Part shown: piece after piece, positions 26,402 through 35,951 of the stretch
Layout of the letters: each line of letters opens with the position of its first letter
Position numbering within the stretch: position 1 is the first letter of the stretch
Position numbers and translations under genes: made by a program
NCBI GenBank assembly: GCA_028291345.1
Contig: JAQGIF010000377.1
Coordinates: 1 to 45,788, forward strand
Length of the DNA: 45,788 nt
Direction of reading: 5' to 3'
Origin: Rhodospirillales bacterium
GTDB lineage: Bacteria; Pseudomonadota; Alphaproteobacteria; BOG-932; Roseiterribacteraceae
The notes under the pieces: generated by a model
The model's input: the letters and a program-made list of their open reading frames with translations, nothing else
Database searches by the model: none
Told to the model about the DNA's origin: nothing

Positions 26402-28042
26402 GTGACACACAGGACATATACGACTCGCGACAGCCTGGCCGGATCCTCTCGTCTCCGCTTGTCCGGCTATTTGCTGGCCTTCCTGGCACTGCCGTTCTTC
26501 GCGGTTTGGGCCGTGATCTACGGCAAGGAAGCCGGTTGGGACTTCCAGAATTATCATTGGTACGATCCGTATTCCCTCCTGTCCGGCCGGCTTGGGTTCG
26601 ATATCGCCGTCGCGCATCACGCGACCTATTACAATCCGTTCCTCGACGTCCCGCTTTATTGGGTCGCAACTCATTTCCCGGCCTGGACCGGCGGGGCTCT
26701 GCTCGGCGCGGAGGCGGGAGTTGCCGCTGCTTTGATCGGCGCTATCGCCTATCGCCTGCTTCCATTCGAGAACACACGCCAGCGTATGGCGGTTGCCGTA
26801 CTGCTCGCTCTTTCTGCAATGACCGGCGGCGGAGCCGCGGGGGAAATCGGCAAAACATCCGACGATATCGCCGCTGGCCTCGGGGCAATCGCCGGCCTCT
26901 TCGTGCTGATTGCCTGTTTCGATCGCGTTGTGCGCGCCAAGGGCGCCGATCTCCTGTTCATTGCGCTCGCGGGGTTTCTCGCGGGTGGGTCGCCCGGCCT
27001 GAAACTGACCTCACTTCCTTACGTCGTCGGCATGACTCTGGGCGTGCTCGCGTTACCAGGCGGATTCTGGCTTCGCATCCTACGCACTGGCGTATTTGGC
27101 ATAGGCGTTCTCATCGGCATCGCGGTGTTCGGCGGCGCATGGTTCTGGACCATATGGCAGTATAGCGGGAACCCGGTCTTCCCATATTTCAACGACCTGT
27201 TCCATTCGCCTCTGGTGCCGCCGGGCAGCTATCGCGACGAGACATTCCTGCCCAAGGACTGGTCCACGCGGCTCTTCTTCCCGTTCATCTTCAGCCAGAA
27301 TTCGCTGACCGTGGCGGAGTGGTCGTTCCGCGACCTCCATATACTGATCGCCTATATCCTCGTGCCGGTTGCGGCGCTCGCCGCTTTGTTCCGCAAACCG
27401 GTCGGGCGCCGGCTGGTCGATCCGCTGATGGCGCGGCTGATGTTGGTGATGGCGGTCGGCACCTATGTCGTTTGGATATTCCTCTTCGGCATCTATCGTT
27501 ATCTGATCCCGCTGGAGATGCTGTCCGGCCTGGTGATCGTGTCGGCGGCGGCGATGCTGCCTTTGCGATCCGGCGTACGCCTGGCAATCATGGTCGTACT
27601 GCTGGGCGGCGCGCAGGTGATGGCCTGGAAGGGCGAGGAGCCGCGTTTCAGCTGGCAAGGGCCCTATGTCGGCGTCACCGTTCCACCGATCGCCGATCCC
27701 GCCAATACACTGATCCTGATGACCGAAAACGCGCCCATGGCCTATGTCATTCCGGCCTTTCCAAAGGAAATTCCCTTCCTGCGGATCCAGGGCTGGATGA
27801 TCGGCTCGAAGGACACCAGTTCGATGCTCGGCGCCGAAATGCATAGACGCGTCGCCGAGCATAAAGGTCCGATACTGGGCCTGTATTGGCCGGTCGAACA
27901 TGAGGCGACGGTCGGTGCTTTCGCCGATTACGGATTGAAACTCGATGATGCCGCCTGCAAGCCGGTCGAGAGCAATATCCAGGAACCGATCGACCAGGGC
28001 CACCCCTTGCTTCTGTGCCCTTTGATAAGGATGACGCCATGA
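26402..28042 (+). CDS. Multi-pass membrane protein, GT-C-like, 546 aa
   Basis: About ten or more hydrophobic segments fill the protein. The first outer loop carries G-W-D-F-Q-N-Y-H-W-Y-D-P-Y, with acidic residues placed as in GT-C membrane glycosyltransferases, which use polyprenyl-phosphate sugars. A hydrophilic C-terminal domain of about 130 residues follows. No family could be named with confidence. The GTG start at 26402 is preceded by AGGG and is the best available. Its stop overlaps the start of the GtrB-like gene as A-T-G-A. By position it would be the specificity transferase of a Gtr-type system (inference). Confidence 0.7.
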   Translation: MTHRTYTTRDSLAGSSRLRLSGYLLAFLALPFFAVWAVIYGKEAGWDFQNYHWYDPYSLLSGRLGFDIAVAHHATYYNPFLDVPLYWVATHFPAWTGGALLGAEAGVAAALIGAIAYRLLPFENTRQRMAVAVLLALSAMTGGGAAGEIGKTSDDIAAGLGAIAGLFVLIACFDRVVRAKGADLLFIALAGFLAGGSPGLKLTSLPYVVGMTLGVLALPGGFWLRILRTGVFGIGVLIGIAVFGGAWFWTIWQYSGNPVFPYFNDLFHSPLVPPGSYRDETFLPKDWSTRLFFPFIFSQNSLTVAEWSFRDLHILIAYILVPVAALAALFRKPVGRRLVDPLMARLMLVMAVGTYVVWIFLFGIYRYLIPLEMLSGLVIVSAAAMLPLRSGVRLAIMVVLLGGAQVMAWKGEEPRFSWQGPYVGVTVPPIADPANTLILMTENAPMAYVIPAFPKEIPFLRIQGWMIGSKDTSSMLGAEMHRRVAEHKGPILGLYWPVEHEATVGAFADYGLKLDDAACKPVESNIQEPIDQGHPLLLCPLIRMTP

Positions 28043-28968
28043 CCTCGCCGCGCGTTGCCGTGCTGGTGCCCTGCTACAACGAAGCCGCAGCGATCCATCA
28101 GGTCGTCGTCGATTTCAAGGCGGCGCTGCCCGAAGCGACCGTCTATGTCTATGATAACAACTCGACCGATGACACGATCGCCGTGGCGCGAGCCGCTGGG
28201 GCTGTCGTGCGCACCGAAAAGATGCGCGGCAAGGGCAATGTCGTGCGGCGAATGTATGCCGATATCGAAGCGGATATCTATGTGCTGGTCGATGGCGATG
28301 ACACCTATGAGGCCGCCGCCGCCCGCCCGATGGTTGACCGGCTGTGGGCCGAACAGTTGGACATGATCAACGGTCAACGCCTTACCAGTATCGAAGCTGC
28401 GTATCGGCCGGGACATAAGCTTGGCAATGTTGTGCTGACCGGCATCGTGCGGAAGATCTTCGGCGACCCGATCAGCGACATGCTGTCCGGCTATCGCATC
28501 ATGTCGCGGCGCTTCGTGAAGTCGTTCCCGACCATCGCCGAGGGTTTCGGCATCGAAACCGAGATGACGGTGCACGCCTTGCAGCTGCGCATGCCGATCT
28601 CGGAAATGCCGACCAGCTATAAGGATCGCCCGGCTGGCTCGGCGAGCAAGCTGCGCACCTATCATGACGGCGTCCTGATCCTCAGCACCATTATCGGGCT
28701 GATCAAGCAGGAATTGCCAATGGCCTTCTTCGGTGGCATTGCCGTTTTCCTGGCCGCGGTCTCGCTACTTGTCGCCTATCCGGTCGTGGTCGAGTTCGCC
28801 CATACCGGATTGGTCCCCAGATTCCCGACCGCGATTGCTGCCACCGGTATCATGCTCGCTGCGTTCCTGAGCCTGACATCCGGGGTGATACTCGATTCCG
28901 TAACGCGAGGGCGATGGGAGGTCAAACGGCTGCAATATCTGGCACTGAAAGGGCCTGGGGTGGATTAG
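28039..28968 (+). CDS. GtrB-like polyprenyl-phosphate glycosyltransferase, 309 aa
   Basis: This is a GT2-family enzyme. The N-terminal catalytic domain has V-L-V-P-C-Y-N-E-A, Y-D-N-N-S-T-D-D-T and the metal motif D-G-D-D-T. The segment G-S-A-S-K-L-R-T-Y-H-D-G is typical of bactoprenol/dolichol-phosphate sugar transferases. Two or three C-terminal membrane helices follow. It would load a sugar onto undecaprenyl phosphate for flipping by the GtrA-like protein. Its start overlaps the upstream stop by 4 bases. A longer frame from 28015 lies inside the upstream gene and is rejected. Confidence 0.88.
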   Translation: MTSPRVAVLVPCYNEAAAIHQVVVDFKAALPEATVYVYDNNSTDDTIAVARAAGAVVRTEKMRGKGNVVRRMYADIEADIYVLVDGDDTYEAAAARPMVDRLWAEQLDMINGQRLTSIEAAYRPGHKLGNVVLTGIVRKIFGDPISDMLSGYRIMSRRFVKSFPTIAEGFGIETEMTVHALQLRMPISEMPTSYKDRPAGSASKLRTYHDGVLILSTIIGLIKQELPMAFFGGIAVFLAAVSLLVAYPVVVEFAHTGLVPRFPTAIAATGIMLAAFLSLTSGVILDSVTRGRWEVKRLQYLALKGPGVD

Positions 28969-28988
28969 GCGGCCATAGCGGTCCGCCC

Positions 28989-30230
28989 GTGCATGTCGCG
29001 ATCATTGGGTATGGCACCGCTGGACAGGCGATAGCGTCGCTTCTCGCGCAGGACGATCATCGGATCGAGGTCTTCGAACGCGCGCCGGCCCTCGGGCCGG
29101 CTGGCGCCGGGGTTCTGCTTCAGCCGACCGGACTTTGGGTTTTGTGGCAGATGGGACTGCTGCGAGAGGCCTTCAGATATGGCGCGCCAGTTCGCCGGCT
29201 GTTCGGAGACACCCTTGCCGGCAGACCGGTGATGGATATGCGATACAGCGCGCTCGATCCGCGCCTCTCGGGCCTGGGCATGCAGCGCGGTGCATTGTTC
29301 CAGTTGCTCAGGATGGCCTGGCCTGAAGCGGATAAGGTTCGGTGCGGCCACGATATCGTTTCGATCGACGAGGACGGACGCCGGCTGGTCGATGATACCG
29401 GCATATCTTATGGTCCCTATGATTTGCTCGTGATCGCGAACGGGGCGGCCTCTAAACTTCGGGATGTGATGGGACGCCATCGTCTGGACCGTCCTTATCC
29501 CTGGGGCGCCCTATGGTGCCTGCTACCACAAGCGGATTGGCCGCATGCCGCCGACCTGCGTCAGCGTTACAAGGCGGCGCGGAAGATGATGGGTCTGCTG
29601 CCCGTGGGCTCCCGGCCGGATAATCCGGTCAAGCAACTCAGTTTTTTCTGGAGCCTTCCGATTGCAAGCCTGGACAGGTGGCGGGAGCAAGGCTTGGTCG
29701 CGTGGCAGGAAGAGGCGGCGGCCTTGTGGCCGGAGGCAACGGCGCTGCTCGCCCACGTGACCCATGCCCAGATGCTGATGCCGGCCACCTATCGCGACGC
29801 GGCGCTCAAACGCTGGCATCGCGCACCGATCGTCCTTGTCGGGGATGCGGCGCATGCGATGAGCCCGCAATTGGGGCAGGGGGTGAATATGGCGCTGATG
29901 GATGCCGTGGCATTGCGGGATGCGCTCCGGCGTCAGCCGTGTATCGAAATCGCGCTTGCGGAATATGATCGCGAGCGCAGGTCGCACGCCCATATCTATC
30001 AGTTCTGGAGTCGCTGGCTGACGCCGCTTTTTCAGTCGGAACGCGACATAGTGGCTTGGCTGAGGGATGTGAGTTTCATACCGATGGGGCGTTTCCCAGG
30101 AAGCCGCGGCCAGATGCTGCGCGTTTTGACAGGAACACAGAAAGGCTGGTTTGGCCGTTTGCGCCTTCCTGCCGATTTCGTCGAGGCGCTGGGTGAAGAA
30201 TTGAGCAACACCGCGGGCGCGGCCCTCTAG
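28989..30230 (+). CDS. FAD-dependent monooxygenase, 413 aa
   Basis: This is a PHBH-fold flavoprotein. The N-terminal Rossmann motif is I-I-G-Y-G-T-A-G. The second FAD motif, V-L-V-G-D-A-A-H-A-M-S-P-Q-L-G-Q-G, is at about residues 297-313. The C-terminal 90 residues do not recall a specific subfamily. The substrate cannot be told; UbiH-like and aromatic hydroxylases share this fold. The GTG at 28989 is the best start because the flavin fold begins right after it; an ATG at 28914 would overlap the previous gene by 55 bases. It lies 20 bases after the GtrB-like gene and 36 bases before pyrD. Confidence 0.85.
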   Translation: MHVAIIGYGTAGQAIASLLAQDDHRIEVFERAPALGPAGAGVLLQPTGLWVLWQMGLLREAFRYGAPVRRLFGDTLAGRPVMDMRYSALDPRLSGLGMQRGALFQLLRMAWPEADKVRCGHDIVSIDEDGRRLVDDTGISYGPYDLLVIANGAASKLRDVMGRHRLDRPYPWGALWCLLPQADWPHAADLRQRYKAARKMMGLLPVGSRPDNPVKQLSFFWSLPIASLDRWREQGLVAWQEEAAALWPEATALLAHVTHAQMLMPATYRDAALKRWHRAPIVLVGDAAHAMSPQLGQGVNMALMDAVALRDALRRQPCIEIALAEYDRERRSHAHIYQFWSRWLTPLFQSERDIVAWLRDVSFIPMGRFPGSRGQMLRVLTGTQKGWFGRLRLPADFVEALGEELSNTAGAAL

Positions 30231-30266
30231 CCGCATCTTCTGCTTTCCGCTAAGCGTCGCCTTATC

Positions 30267-31319
30267 TTGAGCATAGATCGCTTCTCCTTCACCGCCCCGA
30301 TTCTCCGCCTTTTGCCGCCCGAAGCGGCGCATAGGGCGACGATTCATGCGATGCGCCTGGGGCTGAGCGGACACGACCGAAGGCCTGACGATCCGATCCT
30401 CGCGATCCGGCGGTTTGGGTTGCAATTTTCTAACCCCGTGGGGTTGGCGGCAGGGTTCGACAAGAATGCCGAAGTGCCCGAAGCGGCGTTGAGGCTCGGG
30501 TTCGGTCTTACCGAGTTCGGCACGGTCACGCCGCGCCCGCAGCCCGGCAACCCTAAGCCGCGCATATTTCGGCTGCCGGCGCAGCAGGCAGTCATCAACC
30601 GGCTTGGCTTCAATAATGAGGGGTTGGACGTGGCGGCAAGGCGGGCTGAGGCCCTGCAGAAACGCGGGGATGGAATCATCGGCGGCAATATCGGCAAAAA
30701 CAAGGATTCGACGGATGCCGTGGCCGATTACGTCACCGGCGCGGCGCGGCTGAGCCCACTCGTCGATTATCTGACGGTCAATGTTTCATCGCCCAACACG
30801 CCGGGATTGCGTGCCCTGCAAGGCCGGGCGGCGCTGACAGAACTTTTGTCCGCCGTACAGGCTGCACGGCGAGCACCCGTGCCAATACTGGTCAAGATCG
30901 CACCGGATCTGACCGAGGACGATCTGGAAGACATCATCCGCGCCGTCATCGATACGCAGGTCGCCGGAATTATCATTTCCAACACCACGATCGAGCGGCC
31001 AGCCGGTCTCCCGCCCGTTCTCGCGAGTGAGGCCGGCGGTCTGAGTGGCGTGCCGCTCTTCGCGCCATCGACCGAGATGCTGCGCCGCGCATATCGTCTC
31101 GCGGGCGACACCATTCCGCTGGTCGGGGTCGGGGGAATCGCCAACGCAGACGATGCCTATGCAAAAATCCGGGCTGGAGCCTCGCTGGTTCAGCTTTACA
31201 CCGCCCTGGTCTATCAGGGGCCCGGGCTCGTGCGACGGATCAAGGCGGGGCTTGCCGCGCGGCTGCGGGCCGATGGGTTTGCGCGGCTCGAGGACGCGAT
31301 CGGTGTCGATTCGCGATGA
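30267..31319 (+). CDS. pyrD: Dihydroorotate dehydrogenase, class 2
   Basis: This membrane-associated, quinone-dependent enzyme of pyrimidine synthesis is 350 aa long. The FMN and substrate motifs N-R-L-G-F-N-N-E-G, N-I-G-K-N-K-D, V-N-V-S-S-P-N-T-P-G-L-R (with the class 2 catalytic serine) and S-N-T-T-I are all visible. The N-terminal extension that contacts the membrane quinone is present. No ATG fits; a TTG at 30267 is the best start. The stop overlaps the next gene as A-T-G-A. Confidence 0.95.
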   Translation: MSIDRFSFTAPILRLLPPEAAHRATIHAMRLGLSGHDRRPDDPILAIRRFGLQFSNPVGLAAGFDKNAEVPEAALRLGFGLTEFGTVTPRPQPGNPKPRIFRLPAQQAVINRLGFNNEGLDVAARRAEALQKRGDGIIGGNIGKNKDSTDAVADYVTGAARLSPLVDYLTVNVSSPNTPGLRALQGRAALTELLSAVQAARRAPVPILVKIAPDLTEDDLEDIIRAVIDTQVAGIIISNTTIERPAGLPPVLASEAGGLSGVPLFAPSTEMLRRAYRLAGDTIPLVGVGGIANADDAYAKIRAGASLVQLYTALVYQGPGLVRRIKAGLAARLRADGFARLEDAIGVDSR

Positions 31320-32203
31320 GCGTGAAATCGCTGGGCGGCATCCGTTCGTTGGTCGATCGTTATGACACCTATGTCATCGACCTCTGGGGCACGCTCCATA
31401 ACGGCATTGTCGCCTATCCCGGCGCGATCGAAGCCCTGACGCGCCTGAAGGCGGCGGGCAAGCAAATCACTCTCCTGTCCAACGTTCCGCGCCGTCTACA
31501 ATCTGCCGTTGAGTTGCTTGAGGGATTCGGAATCAGGCCGGAGATGTATGATGTCATGATGACGTCGGGCGAATCGGTGTATCGATCGCTCCGCGATCGG
31601 CCTAACGATTGGTACAGAAAGCTGTCCGGCGCCTGTTGGCATCTGGGAAACCCGCGGGATCGTCGGCTTTTTGACGGTATGGAGCTCGATCTGCGGGAGG
31701 AACCGGATGGCGCCGGCTTCTGCGTCGCCACCGGCGCGAAGATGAATGAGGAGCGGCTCGAGGACTATCGGAAGGATCTCGATCGCGGCCTGGCGCTCGG
31801 CCTGCCGATGATTTGCGCCAATCCCGATATCGTCGTACCCGTCGGCGACATGCTGGCGATCTGCGCCGGGGCGTTCGCCGAATATTACGAAGGCAAGGGT
31901 GGGGACGTCTGCTGGCACGGCAAACCCCACGCGCCGATCTATAAGGAGCTATTCGCGGAGCTCGAGGCCACGGGCGGCGGCTCGATCGATCCTGTACGGA
32001 CGCTGGCGATCGGTGATGGGCTGTATACCGACGTCGCCGGTGCGGCGGCAGCCGGTATACCGAGCGCCCTTCTGGTCGGCGGCGTCCATCGTCCGGAACT
32101 GAAGATTAACTGGCGTGGCAAACCTGATTGCAAAACGTTGGCCGCGCTGATCGACAATGCCGACGCCAAGCCCAATCATGTGCTACGCCGGTTCGCATGG
32201 TGA
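31316..32203 (+). CDS. HAD-superfamily class IIA hydrolase, 295 aa
   Basis: This HAD phosphatase-like protein resembles the NagD/TIGR01459 group. Motif I reads D-L-W-G-T-L, so the second aspartate of the usual D-x-D is replaced by tryptophan; this occurs in the TIGR01459-type subfamily. Motif II is L-L-S-N, the motif III lysine is in W-H-G-K-P-H, and motif IV is I-G-D-G-L-Y-T-D. The substrate is unknown. The start overlaps the pyrD stop by 4 bases, suggesting a house-cleaning or nucleotide-related role (inference). Confidence 0.88.
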   Translation: MSVKSLGGIRSLVDRYDTYVIDLWGTLHNGIVAYPGAIEALTRLKAAGKQITLLSNVPRRLQSAVELLEGFGIRPEMYDVMMTSGESVYRSLRDRPNDWYRKLSGACWHLGNPRDRRLFDGMELDLREEPDGAGFCVATGAKMNEERLEDYRKDLDRGLALGLPMICANPDIVVPVGDMLAICAGAFAEYYEGKGGDVCWHGKPHAPIYKELFAELEATGGGSIDPVRTLAIGDGLYTDVAGAAAAGIPSALLVGGVHRPELKINWRGKPDCKTLAALIDNADAKPNHVLRRFAW

Positions 32204-32250
32204 GTCGGCCTTTGCCTTCGGGCGCCGCTGGAACTAGCGTTGCAAGCTGA

Positions 32251-33309
32251 ATGATCGCTTATATTCTCCGCCGTCTGCTGCTGATTCCGCCGACCCTATT
32301 CGGCATCCTGCTGCTGAACTTCACCATCGTGCAGTTCGCCCCCGGCGGCCCTGTCGAGCAGATGATTTCACGCCTGCAGGCAGATAGCGACGGCGTGGCC
32401 GCGGCGGCGCCCTCCGACGGCAACGCCGGCTATCGGGGCGCGGAGGGGCTCGATCCCAAGCTGGTCAAGGAAATCGAACATCAGTTCGGCTTCGACAAGC
32501 CGCCGTTGGAGCGGTTCGAGCTGATGATCGGCAACTATCTGCGGTTCGATCTAGGCGAGAGCTATTTCCGGGGAGAGCGTGTCGCGAGTCTGATCTGGCG
32601 CAAGTTGCCGACATCCTTCGCCCTCGCATTCAGCGCGACGCTGATTGCCTATCTTGTCTCGGTGCCGCTGGGCATCGCGAAGGCGGTGCGCGACGGCTCG
32701 CGTTTCGATCTCATTACCAGCCTGGCGATCGTCTTTGCCTATGCCGTGCCGGGCTATCTGTTCGCGGTGCTGATGATCGAATTCCTTGCCGGGGGCAGCT
32801 ATTTCCAGATATTCCCGCTACGCGGTCTCATGTCCAACGATTGGGCGATGCTGCCCTGGTGGCGGAAGCCACTCGATCTCGGCTGGCATTTGGTGTTGCC
32901 GGTAACGGCGCTCGTGGCCGGCAGCTTTGCGCGGCCGACCTTGCTGACCAAGAACGCCTTCATCGAGGAAATCGGCAAGCAATATGTCATGACCGCTCGT
33001 GCCAAGGGGCTGACGCCAAACCGGGTACTATATGGCCACGTCTTCCGCAATGCGATCTTGGTCGTCGTGGTCGGTTTTCCCAGCGCTTTCATGCGGATGC
33101 TGTTCGTCGGCGCATTGCTGATCGAGATCATCTTCTCGCTCGACGGGATGGGTTTGCTCGGTTTTGAATCGGTGGTAACCCGCGATTATCCGGTGGTGTT
33201 CGGAACGCTCTATGTGTTCACCCTGCTCGGGCTGCTGGTGAACATCCTCACCGACATCGCGACGATGGCAATCGATCCGCGCATCGATTTCGCCGGGCGG
33301 GTGGCCTGA
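32251..33309 (+). CDS. yejB: Peptide ABC transporter permease, YejB-like
   Basis: This is the inner-membrane permease of a dipeptide/microcin-C-type ABC importer, 352 aa with six helices. The N-terminus I-L-R-R-L-L-L-I-P-P-T-L-F-G-I and the long periplasmic loop after helix 1 are typical of YejB. The cytoplasmic EAA-type loop T-A-R-A-K-G-L contacts the ATPase. The stop and the next start share one base (T-G-A-T-G), so translation is coupled with the second permease. No substrate-binding protein gene lies next to it. Confidence 0.92.
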   Translation: MIAYILRRLLLIPPTLFGILLLNFTIVQFAPGGPVEQMISRLQADSDGVAAAAPSDGNAGYRGAEGLDPKLVKEIEHQFGFDKPPLERFELMIGNYLRFDLGESYFRGERVASLIWRKLPTSFALAFSATLIAYLVSVPLGIAKAVRDGSRFDLITSLAIVFAYAVPGYLFAVLMIEFLAGGSYFQIFPLRGLMSNDWAMLPWWRKPLDLGWHLVLPVTALVAGSFARPTLLTKNAFIEEIGKQYVMTARAKGLTPNRVLYGHVFRNAILVVVVGFPSAFMRMLFVGALLIEIIFSLDGMGLLGFESVVTRDYPVVFGTLYVFTLLGLLVNILTDIATMAIDPRIDFAGRVA

Positions 33310-34358
33310 TGTCGCCGCTATCCCAGCGCCGGTTGGCGCTCTTTCGGCAAAACCGGCGCGGATATTGGTCGGCCATCCTGCTGGGGATATTGCTGCTGGT
33401 GACCTTGCCGGCGGAATTCATCGCCAACGATCGGCCGCTGGTCGTCAGCTATGCCGGTTATCTCTATTTTCCGGTGCTCAAGGACTATCCGGAAACCACT
33501 TTCGGCGGTGATTTCGCCGCCTATGCCGATTACGGCGACGAATATCTTAGACGGCAGATCAAGAGCGAAGGCTGGATGCTCTGGCCGCTGATTCCTTTTT
33601 CCTATTCGTCGCCAGTGACCGACCTCGAGGAACCGGCGCCGGCTCCGCCATCGGCGAGGAACTGGCTCGGCACCGACGATCAGCAGCGCGACGTACTCGC
33701 TTGGCTCATCTACAGCCTGCGGACGTCGCTGCTGTTCGGCGCTGCTGTCGCCGCCCTGTGCAGCATCATCGGTGTACTGATGGGAAGCATAGAAGGGTTT
33801 TTCGGCGGCTGGGCAGATCTGATCCTGCAGCGGCTGACTGAAATCTGGGTCGGCCTGCCGGTCCTGTTCCTCCTGATCATCATGGCGTCAATCGTGACGC
33901 CGACTTTCTGGAACTTACTGCTGCTCGTCGGCGTCTTCGCCTGGATGCCGTTGGCGCAGCTTGTCCGGGCCGAGGTGCTGCGCGTCCGGGCGCTCGACTA
34001 TGTGCGGGCGGGCAGGGCGCTCGGCCTCGGTCCCGCCGCCTTGATGGTTCGCCACTTGCTGCCCAATGCCTTGGTGGCGACATTCTCGTACCTTCCGTTC
34101 GAACTGACCGGCGCCATCGCGACGCTCGCCGCGCTCGACCTGATCGGCTACGGTATGCCGCCCGGGGCGCCGTCACTCGGCACCTTGCTGAATGAGGGGC
34201 GCACCAATCTGCAGGCGGTGTGGCTTGGGCTCACCGGGTTCTTCGCGCTGGCGATCGTCCTGACATTGCTAACCTTCCTGGGTGAGGCGGTACGCGACGC
34301 CTTCGATCCCAGGCGACAGCTGGACCGACCCAAACAGGCCGAAGCGGTACCGCCGTGA
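33309..34358 (+). CDS. yejE: Peptide ABC transporter permease, YejE-like
   Basis: This partner permease has 349 aa and six membrane helices. A large first periplasmic loop contains N-W-L-G-T-D-D-Q-Q-R-D-V-L, a hallmark of the YejE/OppC type. The EAA loop is visible around A-G-R-A-L-G-L-G. It is coupled to yejB upstream and overlaps yejF by 4 bases, so the three proteins are made in concert. Confidence 0.92.
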   Translation: MSPLSQRRLALFRQNRRGYWSAILLGILLLVTLPAEFIANDRPLVVSYAGYLYFPVLKDYPETTFGGDFAAYADYGDEYLRRQIKSEGWMLWPLIPFSYSSPVTDLEEPAPAPPSARNWLGTDDQQRDVLAWLIYSLRTSLLFGAAVAALCSIIGVLMGSIEGFFGGWADLILQRLTEIWVGLPVLFLLIIMASIVTPTFWNLLLLVGVFAWMPLAQLVRAEVLRVRALDYVRAGRALGLGPAALMVRHLLPNALVATFSYLPFELTGAIATLAALDLIGYGMPPGAPSLGTLLNEGRTNLQAVWLGLTGFFALAIVLTLLTFLGEAVRDAFDPRRQLDRPKQAEAVPP

Positions 34359-35947
34359 GCGATTCGATGTTCTCCGTTCGCGACCTCACGGTTGATTTTC
34401 CCTCGCACGGCAGCAGCGTCGCTGCCGTGCGGAGGATTGGTTTCGACATCATGCCGGGCGAAATCCTGGCGCTGGTCGGTGAATCCGGATCGGGCAAATC
34501 GGTCACCGCCTTGTCGATCCTCGACCTGATACCTCCGGGATCGCAGGTGCGCACTCGCGGCAGCATCCGGTTCCAAGGTCAAGAACTGGTCGGAATGCCG
34601 CCGTCCGAGTTGCGCCGATTGCGCGGCAACCGCATCGGCATGATCTTTCAGGAGCCGATGACGTCGCTAAACCCGATCCAGCAGATCGGCCGGCAAATCA
34701 TTGAAATACTGGAGGTCCATCGGCCAAGTTCAGAGAAACTCTTAACTGATAAGGTGCTCGATTTATTGCGTCGTGTCGGCATTCAAGAACCGGAGCGGCG
34801 GATGCGTTCCTATCCCCATGAGCTGTCGGGCGGCCAGCGCCAGCGCGTCATGATCGCCATGGCCATCGCCAATCAGCCCGACCTCCTGATCGCCGATGAG
34901 CCGACCACGGCGCTCGACGTCACGGTGCAGGCGCAGATCCTCGCTCTGCTGCGCGACATGCGCGAGCGATTGGGCATGGCCGTCCTGCTGATCACGCATG
35001 ATCTCAGCATCGTGCGGGCCATGGCGGACAGGGTCGCGGTCATGCGCCATGGCGAGATCGTCGAAACCGCCAGCGCCGCCGATCTGTTTGACCGTCCGCG
35101 GCATTCCTACACACAGATGCTGCTGGCCGCTGAACCCAAGGGGCCGCCATTGCCGGCGCGACCCGACGCGCCGGAGATATTGCGCGCAGACGCGGTGCAG
35201 GTGCGGTTTCCTATCCGCTCCGGCGTGTTCCGCCGCGTCACCGGCCATGTGCAGGCGGTGGCCGGCATCGACCTTTCGGTCCGCGCGGGTGAAACACTGG
35301 GTGTCGTCGGCGAGTCTGGATCGGGCAAGAGCACGCTCGGGCTGGCCCTGCTGCGCCTCGTATCCAGCACGGGCGCGGTCACCTTCGTTGGACAAAATCT
35401 CCAGGCGCTGAAAGCGCGCGATCTGCGCACTCTGCGGCGCGAGATGCAGATCGTGTTCCAGGACCCCTATGGCTCGCTTTCGCCCCGCATGACGGTCGGT
35501 GAGATCATCGGCGAGGGACTGCGCGCCCACGGCATGGGCAAGGCCGATGAGCGCGCAAGGCTTGTCGAGCATGCGCTGGGCGAGGTCGGGCTGGAGCCGT
35601 CGATGCGCGAGCGCTATCCGCATGAATTTTCGGGCGGCCAGCGTCAGCGGATCGCCATCGCGCGGGCAATCGTGCTGCGCCCCAAGCTGCTCATCTTGGA
35701 TGAGCCGACCTCCGCGCTCGACCGCTCGGTCCAGGCACAGATCGTCGATTTGCTGCGCGACCTGCAGGCGCGTCACGGCCTGGCCTATATCTTCATCAGC
35801 CACGATCTGCGCGTGGTACGCGCGCTCGCCAGCGAGGTACTGGTGATGCGCGACGGCAAGGTGGTGGAACAGGGGCCGGCGGAGCGGATATTCACCGCCC
35901 CGCGGGAGGATTACACCAAGGCGCTCCTGGCCGCGGCGCTCGGCTAG
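34355..35947 (+). CDS. yejF: Peptide ABC transporter ATPase with two nucleotide-binding domains, YejF-like
   Basis: Two full ABC domains are fused in 530 aa. Domain 1 has Walker A G-E-S-G-S-G-K-S, signature L-S-G-G-Q-R-Q-R and Walker B L-L-I-A-D-E-P. Domain 2 repeats these with [17 protein letters not shown] and L-L-I-L-D-E-P. It powers the YejB/YejE permeases. The start is GTG at 34355, overlapping the yejE stop. The gene ends 4 bases from the stop of leuB on the other strand. Confidence 0.95.
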   Translation: MSDSMFSVRDLTVDFPSHGSSVAAVRRIGFDIMPGEILALVGESGSGKSVTALSILDLIPPGSQVRTRGSIRFQGQELVGMPPSELRRLRGNRIGMIFQEPMTSLNPIQQIGRQIIEILEVHRPSSEKLLTDKVLDLLRRVGIQEPERRMRSYPHELSGGQRQRVMIAMAIANQPDLLIADEPTTALDVTVQAQILALLRDMRERLGMAVLLITHDLSIVRAMADRVAVMRHGEIVETASAADLFDRPRHSYTQMLLAAEPKGPPLPARPDAPEILRADAVQVRFPIRSGVFRRVTGHVQAVAGIDLSVRAGETLGVVGESGSGKSTLGLALLRLVSSTGAVTFVGQNLQALKARDLRTLRREMQIVFQDPYGSLSPRMTVGEIIGEGLRAHGMGKADERARLVEHALGEVGLEPSMRERYPHEFSGGQRQRIAIARAIVLRPKLLILDEPTSALDRSVQAQIVDLLRDLQARHGLAYIFISHDLRVVRALASEVLVMRDGKVVEQGPAERIFTAPREDYTKALLAAALG

Positions 35948-35951
35948 CGGC

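Noticed and set aside
27080-28003. 307-codon open frame antisense to the GT-C-like gene
   Set aside because: Rich in His, Gln and Arg with no hydrophobic core; the forward frame gives a sensible membrane protein coupled to its neighbour.
34763-35803. 346-codon open frame antisense to yejF
   Set aside because: Lies opposite the two ABC domains; composition is that of a reversed high-GC gene and no motif is visible.
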